A DNA stretch of 64,000 nt from an uncultured Akkermansia sp. (GTDB taxonomy: Bacteria > Verrucomicrobiota > Verrucomicrobiia > Verrucomicrobiales > Akkermansiaceae), in assembly GCA_949296365.1 (NCBI GenBank), contig CASFPZ010000004.1:29700-93699 (forward strand), read 5' to 3'. Every line of letters begins with the position of its first letter. Positions within the stretch are counted from its first letter, which is position 1. A program made the translations under genes and the position numbers. Positions 8,693-18,096 of the stretch are shown in pieces. The notes under the pieces are model-generated. The model was not told the DNA's origin and made no database searches. It was given only the letters and a program-made list of their open reading frames with translations.

Positions 8693-9331
8693 ATGGATCT
8701 ATCCAATTTTCGTGAAGAATACTTAAAGGGCACCCTACACCGTAAAGATCTGTGTGCCAACCCCATTGAACAATTCCAACGTTGGTTCAATCAAGCCCTC
8801 GAAGCCAAAATTCCGGAACCTAATTCAATGAGCGTTGCCACCGTCAATGCTAGTGGTGTGCCGTCTTTACGTACCGTTCTTCTTAAATATTTCAGTGATG
8901 ATGGCTTTGTGTTTTTCACAAACTACGAAAGCCACAAGGCACACGACATCAGTGAAAATCCGCGCGTTTGCCTGATGTTCCCATGGGTTGCACTTGAACG
9001 TCAAGTCATCATTTATGGACAAGCCGCCAAAGTGTCCCATGCCGAATCACTCCGCTATTTCATGAAACGCCCACGAGAATCTCGACTCGGAGCATGGGTT
9101 TCCCATCAAAGCTCGGTCATATCCAGCAGGAAACTCCTCGAGATGAAACTCATGGAACTCAAACGTAAATTCTCAGATGGCGAAATTCCTATACCCTCAT
9201 TCTGGGGGGGATTCCGCGTCGTCCCTAGCCAAATTGAATTCTGGCAAGGTGGTCCTGGCCGTGTACACGACCGTTTTATGTACACTCGCCAAGAAGACGC
9301 TACTTGGACGATTGAACGACTTCAACCATGA
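8693..9331 (+). CDS. pdxH: Pyridoxamine 5'-phosphate oxidase
   Basis: A 212-residue FMN flavoprotein, close to the usual length. Motifs: FREEYLKGTL near the N-terminus, PSLRTVLLKYF, FFTNYESHKA (FMN phosphate contact), ESRLGAWVSHQSSVI, FWGGFRVVPSQIEFWQGGP and C-terminal RLQP. It oxidises PNP/PMP to pyridoxal 5'-phosphate, the cofactor of the nearby aminotransferase and alanine racemase. The ATG at 8693 gives the canonical start. The stop overlaps the next start in ATGA at 9328. Confidence 0.96.
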   Translation: MDLSNFREEYLKGTLHRKDLCANPIEQFQRWFNQALEAKIPEPNSMSVATVNASGVPSLRTVLLKYFSDDGFVFFTNYESHKAHDISENPRVCLMFPWVALERQVIIYGQAAKVSHAESLRYFMKRPRESRLGAWVSHQSSVISSRKLLEMKLMELKRKFSDGEIPIPSFWGGFRVVPSQIEFWQGGPGRVHDRFMYTRQEDATWTIERLQP

Positions 9332-10185
9332 CCCTCGATACAACCAACCAGGATAATCAGCGTTTTCTCAAGATTTCCACGCAATTCGGTTCGGCCATGC
9401 TTTCCGTCTACGGAGGGCAGCTTTTATCGTGGAAACCTGCCGACCAAAAGCACGATTGCCTCTACCTCAGCCCTCAGGCTTCTTTTGATTCAGGCAAGGC
9501 CATCCGAGGAGGCATCCCAATCTGTTGGCCCTGGTTTGGCAAACGTCCCAATTCTCCTTCTCACGGTATTGCGCGAGTCTCCATGTGGAATCTCGACCAC
9601 GTTAGCGAAACAGCTGAACAGGTTCACATCGTTCTGCGCCTCCTGCCAGCAGATGACATGCCTGTAGCGTTCCTCTCGATTAATATCAGGCAATCGATTC
9701 TCACGATGCGTCTCCAAACCACTGCTCGACGTCAAGCTTGTACCCTTACCGAGGCTTTCCACAATTACTTTCGCGTTGGCGATCTTGCCTATTGCCACGT
9801 CTCTGGGCTAGACCATCTGCTTTTCACTGATTTTGCTCAAAAGAGCCCTGTTATTGGGAATCTTCCTTCACAGGACCCCGGAATCCTCCGGTTCCATGGT
9901 CCCATCGACCGTGTCTACGAAACCAACAACAATCCATCGCGCGACATCACAATTTGTGATGAGGTTTTCAGGCGCCAGATTCGCATTTCCACTCAAGGTT
10001 CAGCTTCTATCATTGTCTGGAACCCATGGGCTGAAGGAGCTCGACAGCTTGCTGATATGCCTGATGGAGATTGGTCGCAATTCATCTGTGTCGAACCTGC
10101 TAACGCTTTTAAGCAATCAGTTCGTCTCGAGCCGGGACACACCCACTCTATCACCCAGACTATTTCCGTTTCTCCTTTGTCCTAA
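9328..10185 (+). CDS. D-hexose-6-phosphate mutarotase (YeaD-like aldose 1-epimerase)
   Basis: A 285-residue beta-sandwich of the aldose 1-epimerase superfamily, subgroup YeaD. It shows GGQLLSWKP, RGGIPICWPWFG, the catalytic His of EAFHNYFRVGD and a late CVEPANAF containing the general-base Glu. The family interconverts anomers of glucose-6-phosphate. It is the last gene of the asd run, translationally coupled to pdxH by a 4-base overlap, and ends 17 bases from the convergent lysR gene; no terminator is visible in that gap. Confidence 0.85.
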   Translation: MTLDTTNQDNQRFLKISTQFGSAMLSVYGGQLLSWKPADQKHDCLYLSPQASFDSGKAIRGGIPICWPWFGKRPNSPSHGIARVSMWNLDHVSETAEQVHIVLRLLPADDMPVAFLSINIRQSILTMRLQTTARRQACTLTEAFHNYFRVGDLAYCHVSGLDHLLFTDFAQKSPVIGNLPSQDPGILRFHGPIDRVYETNNNPSRDITICDEVFRRQIRISTQGSASIIVWNPWAEGARQLADMPDGDWSQFICVEPANAFKQSVRLEPGHTHSITQTISVSPLS

Positions 10186-10202
10186 GATCTTGTTAGCGGC
10201 GG

Positions 10203-11114
10203 CTAAGCTGGAGCGGGTAAATCTTCGAGTTTCTCACGAAGTCTGGCGAGGAATATTTTAGCAGCCGGAGAGAACACTTGATATTTTTTCCAGATAATAC
10301 TCATGGAGGATTTTACATGAGGAACAAGAAGTCTGAAGCACAAGTCGTCGGTTCCTGCTACGTTGACGATATGGTCGAGTGATAACGCACACCCAATTCC
10401 TGCCTGTACCATCAAGGCTGCGTTATGAATCAAATTATACGTAGCCGCTACATGCACGCGATTCCAATAGGGACCAAACCATTCAGGATATCCGATAACA
10501 CCCGGTCCATTTCGTTCCAACTGTCGCGATGAAAGAATGAGAGGCGTCTCGATCAGGTCTACTGGTGTTACAAATTCTTTTTGGGCTAGTGGGTGATCTC
10601 GTCTCATGATGACCCCCCAGTAATCATGCGCGTGCAAATCAAGAGTATCGTATTTCGCAGTATTGGCAGGTTGAATCACCAAGCCAAAATCGAGAGAACC
10701 CTTGTCAATTTTCTCCATCACGTCATCGGCAGCCCCGCTGTACATGTGAAACCGGATGCCCGGCCACTGGCCCTGTATGTCATTCATAACTTGGGCAAGC
10801 AATTTCATGGCTTCTGTTTCTCCGCTCCCGATGTATATACTTCCTTCGACAGCTTTCCCGACCGAATTGAGTTCGGATTCGGTTTTTTCCACCATTTCCA
10901 TGATTTCCTGGGCACGTTGTCGAAGCAATTTTCCGCTTTCAGTCAGCGATATGCGGCGCTTTCGACGTACGAACAATTCCTGCCCCAACTCATCCTCTAA
11001 ATCCTTTAATTGACGAGACAGCGTCGGTTGAGTCACATGCAACGATTCGGCAGCACCCGTAATGCTTCCCTCGCGGACAACTGCCAAAAAATATCTCAAG
11101 ACACGCAATTCCAT
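10203..11114 (-). CDS. LysR-family transcriptional regulator
   Basis: A 303-residue LysR protein: winged helix-turn-helix at residues 1-60 (MELRVLRYFLAVVREGS, AAESLHVTQPTLSRQLKDLE), linker helix, then a periplasmic-binding-like co-inducer domain. Its start lies two bases after the stop of the secreted hydrolase at 11117, so the two are co-transcribed. In Escherichia coli the LysR regulator YeiE is next to yeiH; here a YeiH-type transporter is one gene further up on the same strand, which makes that transporter a plausible target. Effector unknown. Confidence 0.9.
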   Translation of the reverse strand: MELRVLRYFLAVVREGSITGAAESLHVTQPTLSRQLKDLEDELGQELFVRRKRRISLTESGKLLRQRAQEIMEMVEKTESELNSVGKAVEGSIYIGSGETEAMKLLAQVMNDIQGQWPGIRFHMYSGAADDVMEKIDKGSLDFGLVIQPANTAKYDTLDLHAHDYWGVIMRRDHPLAQKEFVTPVDLIETPLILSSRQLERNGPGVIGYPEWFGPYWNRVHVAATYNLIHNAALMVQAGIGCALSLDHIVNVAGTDDLCFRLLVPHVKSSMSIIWKKYQVFSPAAKIFLARLREKLEDLPAPA

Positions 11115-11116
11115 CG

Positions 11117-11992
11117 TTATTTTGCCTTTGACTGTTTGGCTGCCTTGCCCACATGTTTCACCATAAATTGTATAGATTCACCATCACATGCATAAGGTGC
11201 TTTCATCCCCTCCGGGATCACAATGACTTCCATCTCGTGTCCCATCTGACTCAAGATTTTCCGGGCTTTGAGAGTATTGTCTTCATTAGGCACAACTTTC
11301 GTATCATGTTCATCCGTCAGGCTGATAACGTGGCGGATTGGAATTTTCTCTTGGGCAATGATCGCCAACTGATCAATTGGGTTCCCCCGATAAGAGCATG
11401 CCTCTTCGTCAGTCTTAAATCCGTAATATCGCTTCAGTTCGACCCAATTAGTAGCAGAACCAGCCCAGCGCATGGGCCAAGATTTGAAATCGAGCACGGG
11501 ACCTTCAGCATAGAGACAAGCCGTGCGATCAGGATGTCGAATCGCCCAGCGATATATCGAAAGGCCAGCACGAGACACGCCAAACAATCCACACTTCGGC
11601 GCTAGTTGATATTTTTCCCTAGCCCAGGAATACAATTTGTCCATTAAATCTAACCCTCTATCAGCCCCATACATATTGTAAGAATTGATCGCAGCCACGT
11701 ATACGCCGACTTTCAATAAGCCTTCATTGATCTGCCAATGATAGCTATCGCCAAAGTCCCCAATATACATGACCCACGGACGTCCAGGCAATGCTTGGCG
11801 CGGTTCGGCAATAACCATTGAGAATTCGTTGACTGGACATAAATGAACGGCAAAACCATGCCATTGCCCGTTCTGTACAGTTTCGGTTTTCTTCCAGGGG
11901 CGATCAGCAATAGAATTGCTTTCACTAGCATTTCCACTCGTCGCAATCATTCCCAAACAAGCACATAGAATCAGCCATTTCATCACCTTCAT
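11117..11992 (-). CDS. Secreted alpha/beta hydrolase
   Basis: A protein of about 291 residues with a signal peptide (MKVMKWLILCACLGMIATSG, ending near GNASES) and an alpha/beta-hydrolase core. The nucleophile elbow GVSRAG fits GxSxG; a late Asp (EHDTKVVP) and His are candidates for the rest of the triad. FGDSYHW and GLSIYRWAIRHPDRTAC are typical of esterase/prolyl-oligopeptidase-like folds. Substrate is not predictable. ATGs at 12022 and 11983 are alternative starts. It is coupled to the downstream LysR gene, an unusual partner for a secreted hydrolase. Confidence 0.72.
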   Translation of the reverse strand: MKVMKWLILCACLGMIATSGNASESNSIADRPWKKTETVQNGQWHGFAVHLCPVNEFSMVIAEPRQALPGRPWVMYIGDFGDSYHWQINEGLLKVGVYVAAINSYNMYGADRGLDLMDKLYSWAREKYQLAPKCGLFGVSRAGLSIYRWAIRHPDRTACLYAEGPVLDFKSWPMRWAGSATNWVELKRYYGFKTDEEACSYRGNPIDQLAIIAQEKIPIRHVISLTDEHDTKVVPNEDNTLKARKILSQMGHEMEVIVIPEGMKAPYACDGESIQFMVKHVGKAAKQSKAK

Positions 11993-12148
11993 GTTATTGA
12001 CACATCTCATGTAGGATGACAAGCATGTTTTACCCTCCTATTGAATTTCCTTCCTTGGATCTTGTGATTACCCTCTCCCCTGTACAGAGCACGTCCTTTT
12101 CTATATGATTCTTGGATTGCTCGAGTGTGCTTTTCGTCGAATACCACA

Positions 12149-13186
12149 TTAAAGCAGGTACAAGGCTAAGAAATAACCACCAAACAAAAGCCACACATAG
12201 AGCAAGCCAGCCAACAAGAAGGGATATCCCCCGGCCTTTTTGAATTGTTCTACGCTGGTTTCCGAGCCAAGGGCCGTCATAGCCATCGTCAGCATCAAGG
12301 TATCTAACGTGTTAATTCCTGCAATAGCGTTAGATGGCAGCGTCACCAGAGAATTGAAAATAATAATACCTAGGAAACCAAAAGCAAACCAAGGGATTGC
12401 AACTTTGGGCCGAGTTGTTGAGGTCTTGGTTTGTTCAGCTTGCGAAACATCCTGCTTGAACAAAAATCCTAAAACCAGCAAGACAGGAGCCAGCATCATT
12501 ACTCGAATCATTTTCACAATTACAGCAGACTCCGCTATGGAGGCCCCCATTGCCTCCCCAGCACCAACAACATGAGCCACCTCATGCAAAGTAGCCCCAC
12601 TGTAAACTGCCATTTGCATTGGTTCCAAGTCGTACAATCCCATGCGGTAGCACAGTGGGTAAAGAAACATGGACAGCGTGCCAAACAGCACGACTGTCGA
12701 GACAGCTATAGCAGTCTTATAAGGAGCACATTTGACAACAGACTCAGCCCCTAACACAGCTGCTGCTCCGCAAATAGAACTACCGATAGAGGTCATCAGG
12801 GCTGTCTCGCGATCCATCTTCAGCAAGCGCCCGATTCCTACCCCTATCAATAATGTTCCGATCACAACGATGACATCAATCAACATGGCATTCCAGCCAA
12901 CTGCCATCACGTTCTGAAATGTCAGGCGAAATCCGTAAAACACAATGCCTACGCGAAGAACCTTCTTGGAACAAAACACGATTCCTTCGCGCCAACTTGC
13001 AGGAACTTTGAATTTGAGGGTATTCGCATAAATCATTCCCACTACAATGCCGACAATCATTGGGCTAAGCGACAAATGGCGAATCCAAGGCAAGCCAGCA
13101 ATGGCATAGGACAAAGAAGAAAGCACAACAATTAATAAAAAACCATACAAGGCAGATCGATAGCGAACAAGCAGAGTAGTCATCAT
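12149..13186 (-). CDS. YeiH-family (UPF0324) putative sulfate/anion exporter
   Basis: A 345-residue polytopic membrane protein with about ten hydrophobic segments. Family marks include LSPMIVGIVVGMIYANT, IGRLLKMDRETALMTSIGSSICGAAAVLG and ATLHEVAHVVGAGEAMG. The family is called a putative sulfate exporter by genome annotation; direct transport evidence is thin. It lies 156 bases upstream of the hydrolase-lysR pair on the same strand. Confidence 0.88.
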   Translation of the reverse strand: MMTTLLVRYRSALYGFLLIVVLSSLSYAIAGLPWIRHLSLSPMIVGIVVGMIYANTLKFKVPASWREGIVFCSKKVLRVGIVFYGFRLTFQNVMAVGWNAMLIDVIVVIGTLLIGVGIGRLLKMDRETALMTSIGSSICGAAAVLGAESVVKCAPYKTAIAVSTVVLFGTLSMFLYPLCYRMGLYDLEPMQMAVYSGATLHEVAHVVGAGEAMGASIAESAVIVKMIRVMMLAPVLLVLGFLFKQDVSQAEQTKTSTTRPKVAIPWFAFGFLGIIIFNSLVTLPSNAIAGINTLDTLMLTMAMTALGSETSVEQFKKAGGYPFLLAGLLYVWLLFGGYFLALYLL

Positions 13187-13379
13187 AGGTCAATCAGCGG
13201 AGCCCCGGATATACGACATATTCAGCCAAAAATCCAATATTGCATTTACTGATGACCTATTGCCTAGCTTTCCTCCTTCCACTTGTAAACACTACGAGCT
13301 GTGAAAAAACATGAGTTTCTTGTCGATTCGTCACCATAGGGGTGAAATGATCAGATAACATTCCCTTTGTACCAGGCGT

Positions 13380-15254
13380 TTACATTGTTGCCTGGTACAC
13401 CTTGTAAAGCAAGATAGCCATACCCGTCAACGCCGCTCCAGCAATAAGTCCAGAGGCAGAAGGTATCTTGTATTCGCGAGACCGCCGAGCCATGGTCCGA
13501 TCCGCCAACCATCCCAACACGGCTCCGAAGACAAAGAGAAACGAATCGCTCCACTGAATCGCCCAAGCCAAGCCGAAGCCAATCGGTGTCGGCAACCATT
13601 TACCAGTCCATCGCACATAGCGTGGCAACAATACCAAGACCACTCCCAAAATAGCACCTACGATGATCGACATGACCTTGACGCTGTGTAAATGACTGAA
13701 TCCCATGCTCAACGCTTCTGCCGTTGCCGCCCAGGTTCTTGCGCCTGGCGCATTGAATTCCTGTAACGCGTCAGCATCGGGAACTAAAAAACGGAAGGCC
13801 AGCACCGATACAATTGTTCCCAGGAAAATCCCTGAAAATTGGGCAAGGAATTGTTGTCTGGGATTTGCCCCAAGCAAGTACCCCACCTTCAAGTCAATTA
13901 ACAAATCCGCCGATGAGCTCGAAGCCCCAGACGTAATGTTGGCTGACATTAGATTCGCTGTCATATGTCCTGGCGCGATTCCGCCAAAAATCAACTGCGT
14001 GACTTTTCCCATGGCTCCCGTCGGCGTGATATTCGCTTCTCCGGTAATCCGACATACCACTAAAGCCAGGAAGAACGAAATAAACACCGCAATGCAACTC
14101 ATCCAGAATGGAATGCCAAAAGTAGTCTTAGCCAACCAACCCAACGCAATCAACGAAATAACTTGCCCAGCCAAAAACCAACTCATCGGTGTCTCGAGTT
14201 TCTCTACCTCTGTCAGCGTATGTTTTTTCCCCTTAAATGAAAACATGGAACCCAATGAAGCAAACGACCTCGCTACGCTCTTCCATTGGAACAAGAACGA
14301 CACCAAACTCGCCACTACCATGCATGCAGTCCCGCCCCATAGGGTCCAACCAACGCTTTCGCGGTAGGGAGCATCCGCGGCCAACAATCCCTGGTTTTCC
14401 AACCAGGGTACGTACAACATCCAACACACGGTGCCTCCTATGAATAAACTCAGCGATGTCTTCATCCCTACAATTGCTCCTGCCCCGATGAACATCAAAT
14501 CCCACTTGAAATACACCGTCCGGCTGTACCAATTGCCCCACCACAGCTGCTGTAAGTGAACCAGAAATTTCTCACCGCCTAACGCCATGACAATCGTGTT
14601 CAGTGAGGCGAATAAAGCCGAATACAACAAGGCTTTAGCCTGGCCAGCCGCCTTCTTGCCCTCCGAATACAATACCTTCAGTGTTTCTGCCGTCGCAATG
14701 CTGTCCGGAAAGCGGATCTGCTCGATGTTGATCATCTGGCGTTTCATCGGAATAGCCATCGTCACTCCCAACACGGCAATAAAAAAAATCCACGCAAATG
14801 TCATCCCCAACGGCATGTGCTCGCCTGTCAATAGCAACAAGGCCGCAACAGCTGACGTCAATGTATTCCCGGTCGAATAACCCGCCGAACTCGCTGCCGA
14901 CTGCATACACGTATTCTCCAAAATCGTCATCGGATTTTTGGATATTTTCAACTTCACCAACGTATTCCACAAAGCAAACGATATAATCCCTGCTGTCAAC
15001 GCTACGCCAAACGACCACCCCATCTTCAAATTCGCATACAAATTCGTCAACGATAAGATCGACCCTAGCAACATACCCACAATCACCGCTCGCGTTGTCA
15101 ATTGCCGAATCGTATCCCCCGATCCTTTGTACACCTGCTCGTACCATTGCTGCTCGATTTCGTCTGGTGTCCCTTTAAATCCATTCAACGGCAATGGTTT
15201 CTCTAAACATGACAAATAACGTTGTTTTTCTCTTTCCTGAGGGACATTTAGCAT
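13380..15254 (-). CDS. OPT-family oligopeptide transporter
   Basis: A 624-residue polytopic protein, with about 14-16 hydrophobic stretches. It shows OPT family signatures: RQLTTRAVIVGMLLGSILSL near the N-terminus, ENTCMQSAASSAGYSTGNTL, the RFPDSIATAETLKVLYSEG segment and a late TPIGFGLAWAIQWSDSFLF. Bacterial OPT proteins import short peptides by proton symport, or metal-chelate complexes. The secreted M3 peptidase at 49529 could supply peptides, but there is no linkage. A short stem overlaps the stop codon without a clear T-run. Confidence 0.92.
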   Translation of the reverse strand: MLNVPQEREKQRYLSCLEKPLPLNGFKGTPDEIEQQWYEQVYKGSGDTIRQLTTRAVIVGMLLGSILSLTNLYANLKMGWSFGVALTAGIISFALWNTLVKLKISKNPMTILENTCMQSAASSAGYSTGNTLTSAVAALLLLTGEHMPLGMTFAWIFFIAVLGVTMAIPMKRQMINIEQIRFPDSIATAETLKVLYSEGKKAAGQAKALLYSALFASLNTIVMALGGEKFLVHLQQLWWGNWYSRTVYFKWDLMFIGAGAIVGMKTSLSLFIGGTVCWMLYVPWLENQGLLAADAPYRESVGWTLWGGTACMVVASLVSFLFQWKSVARSFASLGSMFSFKGKKHTLTEVEKLETPMSWFLAGQVISLIALGWLAKTTFGIPFWMSCIAVFISFFLALVVCRITGEANITPTGAMGKVTQLIFGGIAPGHMTANLMSANITSGASSSSADLLIDLKVGYLLGANPRQQFLAQFSGIFLGTIVSVLAFRFLVPDADALQEFNAPGARTWAATAEALSMGFSHLHSVKVMSIIVGAILGVVLVLLPRYVRWTGKWLPTPIGFGLAWAIQWSDSFLFVFGAVLGWLADRTMARRSREYKIPSASGLIAGAALTGMAILLYKVYQATM

Positions 15255-15497
15255 ACCTCAAACAGTATACCACATTCCTCCCCCATTCGAAAAGCACGAA
15301 CATGGAGAAGACACAACTTGTGGACATTCCCGTTGCTACAGCATTATAGCTAGGGAAGCTCTGGTAAGTTCCAATGTCCCAGGATTTTATGAGAACTATA
15401 TACTTGGTGGCCGCAGCCTCCTTATGAAAACATATTCGGCAAAGCAAGAGGGATTGCTTTGGAAACCAAGGAAAACCATCCCCAGAACACAGGGTAT

Positions 15498-16103
15498 TTA
15501 TGGCAATTTCTTCTCCGCTTCGTTCTTCACGTAGTCAAGTAGATGATTGATTGCCAGATTTTTCAATTCCTGATTGTTTTCAGCCATTTCCCGAGCTCGA
15601 ACATTCAACTCGTTGATCGCCTTTAATTTGTCTTCCTCTGAAAGCGTAAGAAACATAGGCCCATCATCCTTTAATACAACAATATCGCTAATACGCTCAC
15701 AACTAACAATTTCAACATTTTGACGAAGCCACCCTTGGTTGAGTACGTACAATTTTCCTTCATAATGAACAACCTTGAACTTCCCTTCATGGAGATCAAA
15801 ACCTGCGTGAGCTCTATAATTCGCTTTAATCGAAAAAACCTTATCTTTATCGAGACCAGGTATTATTTTGAAAAGCGGGCTTGATTGATTTACCGTATGA
15901 ATAACTTCAAACGTTGACGAAGCAGTTAATAATTTCAGTTCTCGTTCTGTTACTAATACCGTCGTATTGGTCTGTTCAACTATTTTCTCTTCAAATAACC
16001 AAGAACAAGCACTTTTAACTACAATGGCACCTCCTATAAGCAATGCGCTAATACATATTGTTGCAAAAAGAAGTTTGCTGAAAAAGTTGTTTGGAATTTT
16101 CAT
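15498..16103 (-). CDS. DUF4230-like membrane-anchored protein (intact member of a tandem trio)
   Basis: A 201-residue protein: one N-terminal membrane helix (about residues 10-32), then an extracytoplasmic domain with the DUF4230 pattern: TERELKLLTASSTFEV, a mid KANYRAHAGFDL strand pair, VSCERISDIVVL, and a C-terminal helix rich in Ala/Glu (RAREMAENNQELKNLA). No function is known to me for this family. Two related genes follow upstream on the same strand and both are disrupted, leaving this the only intact one. The stretch is visibly more A/T-rich than flanking housekeeping genes. Confidence 0.6.
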   Translation of the reverse strand: MKIPNNFFSKLLFATICISALLIGGAIVVKSACSWLFEEKIVEQTNTTVLVTERELKLLTASSTFEVIHTVNQSSPLFKIIPGLDKDKVFSIKANYRAHAGFDLHEGKFKVVHYEGKLYVLNQGWLRQNVEIVSCERISDIVVLKDDGPMFLTLSEEDKLKAINELNVRAREMAENNQELKNLAINHLLDYVKNEAEKKLP

Positions 16104-16142
16104 AATTAATGTATTTAAAAGGATTGCTTGGAATAACGTGGT

Positions 16143-16861
16143 TTAAGGAAGAGGCACAACATCCTGAATTTTTTGTTTCAATAAATCATAATACCGATCT
16201 TCCGCTCGTTCTTTCAACCCACAAGTTTCAGCTATTTTCCTGGCTTTCGTCTTGACATTGATGTTTGCGGCTTGCCGATCTTTATCAGTGATCTTATTCC
16301 ACAATCCATCTTCCTCTATGGTCTTTAGTTCCAATTCTTCGCAACTGATAATAATTCCTAACCCTCTAAGATCTTCTCTGGTAAACTGAACGCTCGGATC
16401 TCCGGCCGCGTTAATATAAACTTTTAACGGAGGTTGGTTAGCTAGATCGACTCCCGCATACGCCTTATATTTAGCATAGGAAGTGATTTTTTCTCACTTC
16501 CTCCCCATGTGGTGGAATATACATCATCGAATTTATATTCCATTTCTATAGTAACTAATTTAGCTACTTTTTCAGCTTTCAACTCGACATAAGCGCCACC
16601 TGCCGCAACTTGTTCTACGTTGAGAACTGGACCTATTTGATCGTTTAGTGTTTTGATTGTTTCGTCAACAGGATCTGGTTTTGGGGGAGTCTCAGGTTGA
16701 GGTTGTTCAACAACGGGCCCAGAACTACTTGTCGTAGAAGTCGTTGGTTTTGTTGATTGATTGGGCAACAAACGCCATAGAACAACACCACATGTTGCAA
16801 GAACAACCAATGATAAGATAACTTTGAATACGTTACCTATGATAGAACCATCAGGTTTCAT
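16143..16861 (-). pseudogene. DUF4230-like gene broken by a frameshift at an A6 run
   Basis: The first part (from 16861) has a membrane helix, a Pro-rich linker (QPQPETPPKPDP) and the start of the DUF4230 domain; it leaves frame after GGSEKK and stops at 16442. In the -1 frame, translation continues without a stop as EKITSYAKYKAYAGVDLANQ onward to QDVVPLP at 16143, aligning with the neighbouring paralogue. The junction is a run of six T (A on the coding strand) at 16487-16492; one extra A would restore a full-length protein. It may be a true lesion, transcriptional slippage, or a homopolymer base-calling error. Confidence 0.75.
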
Positions 16862-17094
16862 GTCTTAAAAATAAGATTCAAAACGACTATTTGTCAATGT
16901 TAATCACATAAAAATTTCACATTTCTACTTTTTTAGTCGCGAAAATTCCTATGAAATATTAATCATGACTACATGGAGAAAGAATGTTGTTCAGATGACA
17001 AAAGGTGTTACCTATCGTAAGACTCGTTCTCTATTTTTAAGAATCCCAACCCTAGATCCTTGAGCGACGACAAGGATTCAGCAGTGTTCCCTCG

Positions 17095-17850
17095 TTAGTC
17101 TGTTATACCCTCCGACGGTAATGGGACATTGGCTTCAATCGTATCGCGAAGCAAGATGAAATAGTCCTGCTCGGCCTGCGTTTTAGCGCCGCATGTTTCT
17201 GCCTCGACTTTAGCCTTCTTCTGGAGTTCGTTCTGAACAATCGTTCGGTCTTCATCATTAATCCCCCAAGGTTCTTCCCATTTTATCACTCTACTTTCCG
17301 AAAACCCGTCGATGTACCCCGTTCCTTCTAGTGCCAATTCATCAAATTGAATCGTTGTATCTCCATTTGCCCTAATATAAACATTCAGATTCGGCAATTG
17401 ATCTGAAGAAATCCGCGCAATAGCCTTGTATTCCTTTTCAGCATTAATCGTCTTAGTTATCCCTAACCAAGTGTGTGAATAGTCATAGTTCGCAGAAAAT
17501 GTTTTCTCTACTTTAATCTGGTGAAACAATTTCTCGTCTTTCAAGACAACATAACATCCGCCGCTAGAGTCTTTTTATCCCGGATCGACTGTTCCAACTG
17601 TTCTTTCCAGAATTTGGATTCTTTCCTTAACATAATCGGGTTTAGGAGGTTCAGGCTGAGGTAGAACTTGAGGCTCCGGTTCGCGGTTGGGAATAGACAC
17701 TAGAGGCCTATCTTCTACCCGTTCTTCGGACGATTCATCAGACAAAACAATCCATAAAATTCCCCCACAAGCGACAATTCCAGCCAACGAACAACCAACA
17801 ACTTTGATGAGTTTGAGGAATTGTAAATTCCATATTTTGTTCCCTCTCAT
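17095..17850 (-). pseudogene. DUF4230-like gene broken by one in-frame TAA
   Basis: The reading frame from 17850 encodes a membrane helix (LIKVVGCSLAGIVACGGILW), a Pro-rich linker and the domain start, then a TAA at 17577-17575. The same frame then runs on without another stop to 17095 (KDSSGGCYVVLKDEKLF...TIEANVPLPSEGITD). Aligned with the paralogue at 16143-16861, the stop sits where that gene has Glu, so a GAA/GAG to TAA/TAG-type change explains it. A TTG at 17544 could in principle restart translation but would give a domain without its anchor. Confidence 0.75.
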
Positions 17851-18037
17851 ACTACGAATAGATCACAGAGGAGTATCTGAGTCAAACATTTTTGACAGTG
17901 TGATATATCTTGTTAGCTATTTTTCATTTCATGGATGAATATGCCAGCTCTCTCTGTATATGTATGTAACAAAGTAACAGTAAACTCATGTCTCACCACC
18001 CATGCTTACATGTGTTTTTGTTATCACAATACAAAAA

Positions 18038-18064
18038 GGACGAAGGAACAGTCATCCCTCGTCC
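18038..18064 (-). terminator. Terminator of the nucleoid-associated protein gene
   Basis: Read on the minus strand: a 10-bp GC-rich stem (GGACGAGGGA / TCCTTCGTCC, one mismatch as G-U), 7-base loop, then five T. It lies 33 bases after the stop at 18097. Confidence 0.8.
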
Positions 18065-18096
18065 CGGAAACACATCCTCACAAAACAGTAGTTTAC

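Noticed and set aside
13369..13398. Hairpin overlapping the OPT stop codon as a terminator
   Set aside because: The 9-bp stem is real but there is no T-run after it on the minus strand.
13705..14367. 220-codon plus-strand open frame opposite the OPT transporter
   Set aside because: A shadow of the OPT gene; no family-like motifs and wrong codon pattern.
16143..16861. Programmed -1 ribosomal frameshift in the DUF4230-like gene
   Set aside because: The zero frame reads GAG AAA AAA TCA, not a canonical X XXY YYZ slip site, and I see no stimulating hairpin; indel or transcriptional slippage is simpler.
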